Source of the DNA: a bacterium
GTDB taxonomy: Bacteria > Pseudomonadota > Gammaproteobacteria > Burkholderiales > Methylophilaceae
Length of the DNA: 9,232 nucleotides
Assembly (NCBI GenBank): GCA_027310505.1
Contig: DAIDAS010000260.1
Span: 1-9,232 of the forward strand
Direction: 5' to 3'
Made by a program: the position numbers and the translations under genes. This document shows positions 1 to 5,493 of the stretch, in pieces (within the stretch, counting starts at the first letter, position 1; each line of letters starts with the position of its first letter). The notes under the pieces were generated by a model. That model searched no databases, was not told where the DNA came from, and was given only the letters and a program-made list of their open reading frames with translations.

Positions 1-332
1 CTACTGTCCAGCGAGCCATCCACTGCCAGCCAGGCATCGAGTGCGGTTGCAGCATCGGGAGGCAGGTTGTCGCGGTCCCCAACGAACACGACGGTTACCT
101 TGAACCACCACGCTTTCAGGTGACGTGCGGCGACCAGCGCATCGCCACCGTTGTTGCCGGGGCCCGCAACCACAAGGATGGTGTCGCCAGCGTCGCCCAG
201 CAGGTCTTTCGCCAAGGTCGCGGCAGCCAGGCCGGCCTTTTCCATCAGGCCAGCGGTGCCGGCCGACCGCTCGACCGTACGAATGCGCTCCGTTCTGTAA
301 AGGGGCGTGGCATAAACCTGTCGAGTGTGCAC
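1..332 (-). CDS. nnrE: NAD(P)H-hydrate epimerase (NnrE/YjeF N-terminal domain), partial at the window edge
   Basis: Repairs damaged nicotinamide cofactors by epimerising R-NAD(P)HX to the S form; in many bacteria the domain is fused to the ADP-dependent dehydratase NnrD. The visible 110 residues contain the hallmark glycine-rich motif AGPGNNGGDALVAARHL (residues 56-72), preceded by the helix LMEKAGLAAA. The C-terminal half lies outside the window, so fusion to NnrD cannot be judged. The start is a GTG at 332-330: it lies 7 bases past the stop of the PsiE-family gene, has AGGAG (343-347) 10 bases upstream, and gives the usual family N-terminus (VYATPLYRTERIRTVE). Translation is probably coupled to the upstream PsiE-family gene. 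The family call is secure; the exact start is likely but not proven. Confidence 0.88.
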   Translation of the reverse strand, partial: MHTRQVYATPLYRTERIRTVERSAGTAGLMEKAGLAAATLAKDLLGDAGDTILVVAGPGNNGGDALVAARHLKAWWFKVTVVFVGDRDNLPPDAATALDAWLAVDGSLDS

Positions 333-339
333 TGCGGGG

Positions 340-822
340 TTACTCCTGTGGCTGCTCGATGCGGCGCTGGCCTGAGTTGAATTGCTGGCTCCAGCGTACC
401 AGCACATACATGATGCCGAGCAGCAGGGCGGCGCCAACCCACATGGCCAGGTCTTCCAGCGTGGGTGTTGCATCCTGCACCGGCAGCACGATCAGCTTGC
501 GCAATACCACGACCATGGCGACCTCGATAAAGGTTTCGACTTCAAGATTGCTGCCCAACAGGTAACGGATTTCGGCGGTGATCAGCGCCGAAATTGACCA
601 TAGCAGCATCAGTGTGCCCAGGGCATGCAGAAATCCATGCACGAGATTGTGGGCGCTGGCGGCCTGCCGAACGTCTTCGTAGAACAGCCAGGTGAACATG
701 AGCACCGAGATCGCCAGTGCGAGACCGATGATGATATGGGCGAATCCGTTGAGCCAGAGCATGGCGCGAACGGTCAGGTGATTGACGGAGTTGAGTTCTC
801 GGGGAAAGTGAGGCTGTGCCAT
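340..822 (-). CDS. PsiE-family (phosphate-starvation-inducible E) inner-membrane protein
   Basis: A 160-residue membrane protein with four predicted helices, around residues 22-47, 60-82, 97-113 and 124-144. The signature of the PsiE family is visible: a His-containing second helix (HNLVHGFLHALGT), then ITAEIRYLLG, then ETFIEVAMVVVLRKLIVL. E. coli PsiE is induced by phosphate starvation, but its molecular role is unknown. I chose ATG 822-820; the frame stays open to a TTG at 843 (7 more residues), and neither start has a strong Shine-Dalgarno site. The gene sits 66 bases downstream of the LysR gene and 7 bases upstream of nnrE, all on the same strand. No Pho box is recognisable upstream. The family assignment is good; the function is unknown. 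Confidence 0.8.
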   Translation of the reverse strand: MAQPHFPRELNSVNHLTVRAMLWLNGFAHIIIGLALAISVLMFTWLFYEDVRQAASAHNLVHGFLHALGTLMLLWSISALITAEIRYLLGSNLEVETFIEVAMVVVLRKLIVLPVQDATPTLEDLAMWVGAALLLGIMYVLVRWSQQFNSGQRRIEQPQE

Positions 823-888
823 GTCGTTTGCCAGAAAAACCAAACTTTCATTTTACAGAGCGAATGGCCGCTGTGCGAGTGATCTGGG

Positions 889-1794
889 CTAACTTTCCCA
901 CGGCGGATTGCCTCGCCCCAGCGCATCCCAAAGATATTCCACCATCGCCTTGATGCGGGCCGCCCGCCGGGCCCCCGGTAAATAGACGGCGTAGACGTTG
1001 ATGGAGGGGAGGGGGTAATCGGGCAGCAGTTCAGTCAAGGCGCCGGAACGCAGGTCGTCGCAGACGATGAATACCGGCAGGGTGGTGATACCCAGGCCGT
1101 CGCGTGCGGCAAGGCGTCCCATGTCGCCACTGTTCGAGCGCAAACGGCCCTTGATCTGCACTTCAAATGGCTTGCCGTCGCGCAGGAAAGTCCAGGCATT
1201 GGCAATCGGTGCGTAGCTGTAGGTAATGCAGTTGTGCTGGCTGAGGTCGTCCGGGGTTTGCGGCGTGCCGTGCTGATTCAGGTAGGCTGTGGAGGCGCAG
1301 CAAACGACGCGTACGGGCGCAAGCTTGCGCGCGACCAGGCTGGTTTTGAGGTCGCCGGTGATACGGATCGCCATATCGATGCCTTCTTCTACCAAGTCTA
1401 CCCTGCGGTCGGAAAAACTCAGCTCCAGTTGCAGCTCCGGATAGCGCTTGGAGAATTCCGGGATCAACGGTGCGACATAGCGCAGGCCGAAACTGTGCGG
1501 CAGGCTGATGCGCAATATCCCCTTGGGCTGGCTTTCCGAGGTTGCCGCTTGGGCTTCCGCCTCTTCGACATCGGCCAGAATCAGGCGGCAGCGATCATAA
1601 TAGTTGGCCCCGATTTCGGTCAGGTGGATGCGCCGGGTGGAGCGTTGCAGCAGTTGCGCTCCCAGATGTTTCTCCAGTTCGGCTACATGGCGCGAGGCGG
1701 CGGTTGCCGATAAGTGCAGTTGTTCTGCCGCGCGCGAGAAAGAGCCGGATTCAACCACGCTGGTGAATACGCGCATGGCTTGCAGTCTGTCCAT
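889..1794 (-). CDS. LysR-family transcriptional regulator (CrgA-like group)
   Basis: A 301-residue regulator of standard LysR length. Residues 1-60 form the winged helix-turn-helix, with the helices GSFSRAAEQLHLSATAASRHV (about 17-37) and the wing LGAQLLQRSTRRIHLTEIG; an effector-binding domain of the periplasmic-binding-protein fold follows from about residue 90. The start ATG at 1794-1792 has GAGG 9 bases upstream and begins with the canonical MDRLQAMRVF. The stop is TAG at 891-889. It is transcribed divergently from the dioxygenase-pirin-OYE block, so by the usual LysR rule it probably regulates that block and itself in response to a small aromatic or electrophilic ligand (inference). The ligand cannot be deduced. 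Confidence 0.93.
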   Translation of the reverse strand: MDRLQAMRVFTSVVESGSFSRAAEQLHLSATAASRHVAELEKHLGAQLLQRSTRRIHLTEIGANYYDRCRLILADVEEAEAQAATSESQPKGILRISLPHSFGLRYVAPLIPEFSKRYPELQLELSFSDRRVDLVEEGIDMAIRITGDLKTSLVARKLAPVRVVCCASTAYLNQHGTPQTPDDLSQHNCITYSYAPIANAWTFLRDGKPFEVQIKGRLRSNSGDMGRLAARDGLGITTLPVFIVCDDLRSGALTELLPDYPLPSINVYAVYLPGARRAARIKAMVEYLWDALGRGNPPWES

Positions 1795-1810
1795 GATGGG
1801 TAGCCTCTAT

Positions 1811-1857
1811 TGTCCCGAAAAATGGGATAAACAATTTAATGATTGCATATTTATCCC
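1811..1857. promoter_or_regulatory. Putative LysR operator in the divergent intergenic region
   Basis: A perfect 8-bp inverted repeat, GGGATAAA at 1824-1831 and TTTATCCC at 1850-1857, is separated by 18 bases. A third, imperfect half-site, TGTCCC, lies at 1811-1816 and forms TCCC-N7-GGGA with the first arm. A smaller palindrome CAAT-N6-ATTG (1832-1845) sits inside. LysR regulators usually bind such dyads between divergent promoters. Assigning it to this regulator is inference from position. Confidence 0.5.
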
Positions 1858-1858
1858 G

Positions 1859-1864
1859 TATAAA
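1859..1864 (+). promoter_or_regulatory. Possible -10 element of the dioxygenase-OYE block
   Basis: TATAAA matches the sigma70 -10 consensus at 5 of 6 positions. It lies 23 bases upstream of the ATG at 1888 and directly beside the TTTATCCC arm of the putative operator. The matching -35 region (about 1835-1841, TTTAATG) is poor, which would fit an activator-dependent promoter. Tentative. Confidence 0.35.
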
Positions 1865-1887
1865 GAAATTGTCAAACTGGCGACATC

Positions 1888-2724
1888 ATGAAAACGCCCG
1901 TCGATCAGGATCGCTTGCCCACGCTGTTTGTACCGCATGGCGCACCGACATTCGCGCTGCAGCCGGGCGAGGCTGGCGAGGCCCTGGTTGAATATGCACG
2001 CCGCATTGGCAGGCCGAAGGCCGTGCTGATCGTTTCAGCGCACTGGGACACGCCTATTCCCACTTTCGGGATCGTGCCGCGACCGGAAACCCTGCACGAT
2101 TTTTACGGTTTCCCGCAGCAGCTGTATTCGATTCGTTACCCTGCTCCCGGAGCGGTACCGTTGGCGATGGAGGCACGGGGGTTGCTGGAAGAATCGGGAT
2201 TCGAAGTGGCGCTCGACCCGCAGCGCGGTCTGGACCACGGTGCCTGGATTCCGCTGCGGCTGATGTATCCGGATGCTACGGTGCCGGTACTGACGCTTTC
2301 CGTGCAGAGTCATCTGGGGCCCGCGCACCATTATCGGGTTGGGCAGGCGCTGGCGCCTTTGCGGGATGCCGGGGTGCTGGTGGTGGGATCAGGCAACCTG
2401 ACCCACAATCTTAGTCATTTTCACCAGTTGCGTGGTGCGGACTCCGCGCCAGAATATGTCACGGCGTTTCAGCACTGGGTGCACGACCATCTACAGAGCG
2501 GCGACATCCCCTCATTATTGGGGTATCGCCACCTCGCGCCGGGCGCGATGCAAGCCCATCCGACCGATGAGCATCTGCTGCCGTTTTATGTCGCGCTGGG
2601 CGCTGCCGGTACCGAATTTGAAACAGAAGCCGTTTACAGTGGCGTAACATTTAACATGCTGGCGATGGACAGTTATGCGTTCTGGCCGGTAAACCACCCC
2701 AACCAAGGAGCACATCATGTCTGA
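1888..2724 (+). CDS. LigB/DODA-type extradiol ring-cleavage dioxygenase (YgiD-like)
   Basis: Class III extradiol dioxygenase superfamily, 278 residues. E. coli YgiD, the closest family type, cleaves L-DOPA at the 4,5 position; the plant DODA enzymes of betalain synthesis are homologous. Visible family motifs: VPHGAP (H17), VSAHWDT (H52), GLDHGAWIPL (H117), GSGNLTHNL (H173) and AHPTDEHLLPF (H224, H229). H17, H52 and H229 are the likely metal ligands and H117 and H173 line the active site, by analogy with YgiD. The start ATG has only a weak ribosome site but opens directly downstream of the operator region. The last 8 bases overlap the next gene. The natural substrate here is unknown; no other aromatic-degradation gene is nearby, so a detoxifying role on catechol-like compounds is inference. 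Confidence 0.9.
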   Translation: MKTPVDQDRLPTLFVPHGAPTFALQPGEAGEALVEYARRIGRPKAVLIVSAHWDTPIPTFGIVPRPETLHDFYGFPQQLYSIRYPAPGAVPLAMEARGLLEESGFEVALDPQRGLDHGAWIPLRLMYPDATVPVLTLSVQSHLGPAHHYRVGQALAPLRDAGVLVVGSGNLTHNLSHFHQLRGADSAPEYVTAFQHWVHDHLQSGDIPSLLGYRHLAPGAMQAHPTDEHLLPFYVALGAAGTEFETEAVYSGVTFNMLAMDSYAFWPVNHPNQGAHHV

Positions 2725-2956
2725 ACCCGTTATCGCACAAAAATCCCCTTTTGCTGTCGAAGTCGAAGCCGGTAAGAGTTATTGGTGGTGCGCTTGTGGC
2801 AAGAGTGCCGGCCAGCCCTTCTGCGACGGCTCGCACAAGGGGTCCGATTTTACGCCGGTCGAGTACAAGGCCGAGCAGGACGGCACGGTGTATTTCTGCG
2901 GCTGCAAGCACACCAAGAACGGCGTGTTGTGTGATGGAACCCACTCCAGCTTGTGA
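2717..2956 (+). CDS. CDGSH iron-sulfur domain protein (two CDGSH motifs)
   Basis: A 79-residue protein made almost entirely of two CDGSH-type [2Fe-2S] motifs. The first is C25-x-C27...C36-D-G-S-H40 and the second C61-x-C63...C72-D-G-T-H76. The 3Cys-1His ligation gives redox-active, pH-sensitive clusters in the mitoNEET family. It lacks a signal peptide and membrane anchor, so it should be cytosolic. The start ATG (2717) overlaps the end of the dioxygenase gene by 8 bases and has an excellent AAGGAG site (2705-2710) 6 bases upstream, inside the dioxygenase coding sequence. Its stop TGA overlaps the GTG start of the pirin gene. Electron transfer to a neighbouring oxidoreductase is possible but unproven. 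Confidence 0.93.
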   Translation: MSEPVIAQKSPFAVEVEAGKSYWWCACGKSAGQPFCDGSHKGSDFTPVEYKAEQDGTVYFCGCKHTKNGVLCDGTHSSL

Positions 2957-3651
2957 TTACGTTACGTAGATCCAACGCGCGCGGCCATGTTGACCATGGC
3001 TGGCTGAATGCGCGGCATACCTTTTCGTTCGCCGGGTATTACGACCCGGCTTACGTGGGGTTCTCCGTGCTGCGCGTGATCAACGACGATATCATCGCCC
3101 CGGGGCGCGGTTTTGGCACGCACCCGCACCACGATATGGAAATCGTGACGTATGTCCTGAGCGGCGCGCTGCGCCATGAGGACAGCATGGGCAATGGCTC
3201 GGTCATCCGTGCGGGGGATGTGCAATACATGAGTGCCGGCAAAGGGGTTCGCCACAGCGAATTCAATGCCTCAGCCACCGACTCCGTGCATTTGTTGCAG
3301 ATATGGATATTGCCGGCGCACAACGATCTCGAACCGCAGTATGGCCAGCAAACGATTCCGCCCGAGGAAAAGCGCGGCCGCTGGCGCAATCTCGCCACTC
3401 CCGATGGGCGTGATGGTTCGCTGGCACTCCAGCAGGATGCCGTGCTGCTGGCAACGCTGCTGGATGGCGACCCACCCTTGCAATACCATGCAGAACCGGG
3501 CCGCAGGCTTTATCTGCATCTGGCGGAGGGTTCGGTCATGCTTAACGGAACGGCGATGAATGCGGGCGATGGCGCTTTTATTGAACGTGAAGCCTTGATT
3601 ACCCTGTCCGACGGCAAGCAGGCCGATGCATTGCTGTTCGATTTACCTTAA
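2953..3651 (+). CDS. Pirin-family bicupin protein (YhhW-like, putative quercetin 2,3-dioxygenase)
   Basis: A 232-residue bicupin, the same size as E. coli YhhW, which has quercetin 2,3-dioxygenase activity. The N-terminal cupin holds the metal ligands at the family positions: H57 and H59 in GTHPHHDMEIVTYVLSG, and H101 and E103 in GKGVRHSEFN. The N-terminus (RGHVDHGWLNARHTFSF) is typical. The start is GTG 2953, overlapping the CDGSH stop as GTGA with no recognisable Shine-Dalgarno of its own, so translation is likely coupled. No plausible later start preserves the conserved N-terminus. The stop is TAA at 3649-3651. Pirins are often found in aromatic and quinone stress clusters, which suits the neighbours; the true substrate is unknown. 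Confidence 0.92.
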   Translation: MITLRRSNARGHVDHGWLNARHTFSFAGYYDPAYVGFSVLRVINDDIIAPGRGFGTHPHHDMEIVTYVLSGALRHEDSMGNGSVIRAGDVQYMSAGKGVRHSEFNASATDSVHLLQIWILPAHNDLEPQYGQQTIPPEEKRGRWRNLATPDGRDGSLALQQDAVLLATLLDGDPPLQYHAEPGRRLYLHLAEGSVMLNGTAMNAGDGAFIEREALITLSDGKQADALLFDLP

Positions 3652-3661
3652 GGAGGCGGAC

Positions 3662-4165
3662 ATGAAACGATTGCTGCTGTTCAGTCTGCTGTGCTGGCTT
3701 CCTCCCGCTGCGCTGGCGGATGTCGAGGTTTACGGCATCGATAGTTCGCACAGTTTCGCCAATTTCACCATCCGTCATGTGATGTCGAAAACATCCGGCA
3801 CCTTCCCCGATATCAGGGGCAAGATACTCATCGATCGTAACGATCTTTCCAAATCAAGCGTCGAAGCGCGGATCAACGTCTCCAGCGTGAATACCAGTCA
3901 TGCCAAGCGTGACGAATATATCCGCGACAAGGTCGAGTATCTGGATGCGGGGCACTTTGGCGAGATGCGCTTTGTCAGCACTGCCGTCGAGACTGTCAGC
4001 AAGGAAGAGGGCGTGCTCAAGGGCAAGTTGACCTTGCACGGCGTGACCAAGGATATTGCATTCCCCTTCAAGCTGCTCGGTTTCGGCTCGGATCCGTGGG
4101 GCGGTCAGCGCGGCGGGTTCGAGGCGCATACCTCGATCAATGCCTCTGATTACGGCTTCGGCTGA
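3662..4165 (+). CDS. YceI-family periplasmic protein, truncated by an in-frame TGA
   Basis: YceI proteins are lipocalin-like beta-barrels that bind isoprenoid or polyprenyl lipids. The start ATG 3662 has AAGGAGG (3650-3656) 5 bases upstream; an in-frame ATG at 3626 lies inside the pirin gene and lacks such a site. Residues 1-19 are a Sec signal peptide with likely cleavage at ALA|DVEVYG. Family motifs follow: DSSHSFANFTIRHVMS (28-42), TSHAKRDEYIRDKVEYLDA (78-96), LTLHGVTKDI (123-132) and DPWGGQRGGFEA (144-155). Reading stops after DYGFG at 167 residues, short of the usual 190 or so. The frame then continues without a shift for 30 codons that encode the expected last strand. Either the gene has a nonsense mutation (Trp TGG to TGA), or the stop is read through, or it is a sequencing error. 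As read, the barrel lacks its final strand and may not fold. Confidence 0.85.
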   Translation: MKRLLLFSLLCWLPPAALADVEVYGIDSSHSFANFTIRHVMSKTSGTFPDIRGKILIDRNDLSKSSVEARINVSSVNTSHAKRDEYIRDKVEYLDAGHFGEMRFVSTAVETVSKEEGVLKGKLTLHGVTKDIAFPFKLLGFGSDPWGGQRGGFEAHTSINASDYGFG

Positions 4166-4258
4166 GCGGTAAAGCCCAATGGCCCAATAGGCAACGAGAT
4201 CGACATCACGTTGCTGATAGAAGGCGTGAAAAATTCCCCTGATTTCAAACCCTGGTAA
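4163..4258 (+). pseudogene. Cut-off C-terminal tail of the YceI gene
   Basis: Read from the TGA (4163-4165) onward in the same frame, the sequence encodes 30 residues, including IGNEIDITLLIEGV, up to TAA at 4256-4258. This is the expected last beta-strand of a YceI barrel (E. coli YceI ends with a similar EVDLIISVEGV). No further stop or frameshift is present. With the TGA read as Trp the full protein would be 198 residues. The next gene's ribosome site begins only a few bases past 4258, so the operon spacing fits the full-length gene. Confidence 0.8.
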
Positions 4259-4280
4259 AAAATTAAAGGATCATACGAAA

Positions 4281-5354
4281 ATGGCTGATTTGTTCTCTCC
4301 CCTCAAACTCGGTCGCACCGAGTTGCGCAACCGCATCGTGATGGCTCCCCTGACCCGCAACCGCGCCACGGTACCCGGATGCATCCCGAATGCGATGATG
4401 GTCACCTATTACGCCCAGCGTGCTTCTGCCGGGCTAATCATCAGCGAGGCGACTCCGATTTCGCCGATGGGGCATGGCTATCCGGCTACGCCCGGCATTC
4501 ATAGTGCCGAACAGGTGGCGGGGTGGAAGAAAGTGATTGAGGCAGTACATGCCAATGGCGGCAAGATTTATCTCCAGTTGTGGCATGTGGGGCGCATCTC
4601 CCACCCCTCGCTGCTGCCGGACAATGCGCTACCGGTAGCGCCGTCGGCCATCAAGCCGGCAGGCCAGGCCTTCACTTATACCGGTCTGCAGGATTTCGTC
4701 ACGCCGCGTGCGTTGGAAACCAATGAAATTCCGGCGTTGCTGGAGGATTATCGTCGCGGTGCAGAGTTGGCCCTGGAAGCGGGTTTCGATGGTGTGGAAG
4801 TGCATGCCGCCAATGGATATCTGATCGACCAGTTCCTGCGCGATGGCACCAACCAGCGCAGCGATCAATACGGCGGCTCGATTGCCAACCGCACCCGTCT
4901 GCTGATCGAAGTCGTGTCGACGGTGAGCAAGGTGTGGGGCGCCGATCGCGTCGGTGTGAGATTGTCCCCCATCAACCCGTTCAATGATATCCTCGACTCC
5001 AACCCGCAGGCACTGTTCAATCACGTGGCCGAAGCGCTCAACCCGTTCAATCTGGCCTACCTGCATGTGGTCGAAGTTGGCATGGCGGGCGGCGAGCCGC
5101 AGCCGTTCGACTTCAACGAACTGCGTCGCGCGTATCGTGGTAACTACATGGCCAATGGCAGTTATGACAAGGCGCGCGGTAACGCTGTCATCGCTTCCGG
5201 TCATGCAGATTGCGTGGCCTATGGCGTGCCGTTTATCGCCAACCCGGATCTGGTGGAACGCTTCATGCAGGGGGCTGCACTCAATGCCGCTGATCAGAGT
5301 TCGTTCTACGGTGGCACCGAGAAGGGCTATACCGACTATCCTGCACTCGCCTGA
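4281..5354 (+). CDS. nemA: Old Yellow Enzyme family alkene reductase (NemA-like, FMN)
   Basis: A 357-residue FMN TIM-barrel enzyme that reduces activated C=C bonds (enones, maleimides, nitro compounds) with NAD(P)H. Family features in order: SPLKLGRTELRNRIVMAPLTRNRA (T25 near the flavin), RASAGLIISEAT (47-58), LQLWHVGRISHP (98-109, Q99), VEVHAANGYLIDQFL (H175 and N178 bind the substrate carbonyl, Y180 is the proton donor), NQRSDQYGGS (191-200), RVGVRLSP (223-230) and IANPDLVERF (319-328, FMN phosphate side). The C-terminus SFYGGTEKGYTDYPAL closely resembles E. coli NemA. AAGGA (4266-4270) lies 10 bases before the ATG. It ends the LysR-divergent block; a hairpin overlaps its stop codon. No redox partner subunit is needed. 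Confidence 0.94.
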   Translation: MADLFSPLKLGRTELRNRIVMAPLTRNRATVPGCIPNAMMVTYYAQRASAGLIISEATPISPMGHGYPATPGIHSAEQVAGWKKVIEAVHANGGKIYLQLWHVGRISHPSLLPDNALPVAPSAIKPAGQAFTYTGLQDFVTPRALETNEIPALLEDYRRGAELALEAGFDGVEVHAANGYLIDQFLRDGTNQRSDQYGGSIANRTRLLIEVVSTVSKVWGADRVGVRLSPINPFNDILDSNPQALFNHVAEALNPFNLAYLHVVEVGMAGGEPQPFDFNELRRAYRGNYMANGSYDKARGNAVIASGHADCVAYGVPFIANPDLVERFMQGAALNAADQSSFYGGTEKGYTDYPALA

Positions 5355-5390
5355 TAGATCGAATCCTTGCCGGAATTCATCATCTATCAG
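5351..5390 (+). terminator. Stem-loop overlapping the nemA stop codon (possible terminator or RNA-processing hairpin)
   Basis: CTGATAGAT (5351-5359) and ATCTATCAG (5382-5390) are perfect 9-bp complements. Inside them, GAATCC (5361-5366) pairs with GG-A-ATTC (5372-5378, one bulged A) around a 5-base loop. The stem contains the nemA stop TGA (5352-5354). No T-run follows (CCCGACACC), so a classical intrinsic terminator is doubtful; a 3'-end stabilising or processing hairpin is equally possible. Confidence 0.4.
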
Positions 5391-5423
5391 CCCGACACCG
5401 AGATTGCCGGTTTAGCCAGCCTG

Positions 5424-5450
5424 TTGAATGACCGGCCAGGGGTGTATGAT
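5424..5450 (+). promoter_or_regulatory. Possible sigma70 promoter of the molybdenum hydroxylase operon
   Basis: TTGAAT (5424-5429) and TATGAT (5445-5450) resemble -35 and -10 boxes (4/6 and 5/6 matches). The 15-base spacer is short of the optimum. The element lies 44 bases upstream of the chosen xdhC start, after the nemA hairpin, and is the best promoter candidate in this gap. Nothing else is evident between 5391 and 5423. Confidence 0.35.
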
Positions 5451-5493
5451 TTTTCGGCTGGGCGATACATTTGGAGTTTCAGGGGTAAGCCTG

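Noticed and set aside
823..888. Possible terminator between the LysR and PsiE-family genes
   Set aside because: Only short imperfect pairings (such as AGCG-N6-CGCT) are visible, without a T-run on the transcribed side; not enough to call.
4163..4165. UGA read as Trp genome-wide (genetic code 4) to explain the split YceI gene
   Set aside because: TGA clearly ends several neighbouring genes (2722-2724, 2954-2956, 5352-5354, 6484-6486, 6951-6953, 9125-9127), so the standard bacterial code applies.
4163..4165. Selenocysteine insertion at the YceI TGA
   Set aside because: YceI has no catalytic Cys/Sec at this position, the family position suggests Trp, and I see no obvious hairpin immediately downstream that would act as a SECIS element.
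4629..5204. 191-codon antisense frame opposite nemA
   Set aside because: Low-complexity translation without motifs; the sense strand carries the conserved OYE active site throughout this span.
5428..5493. Upstream in-frame ATG as the xdhC start
   Set aside because: It adds 22 residues without family resemblance, lacks a good ribosome site and overlaps the candidate promoter; ATG 5494 is preceded by AGGGG at proper spacing.
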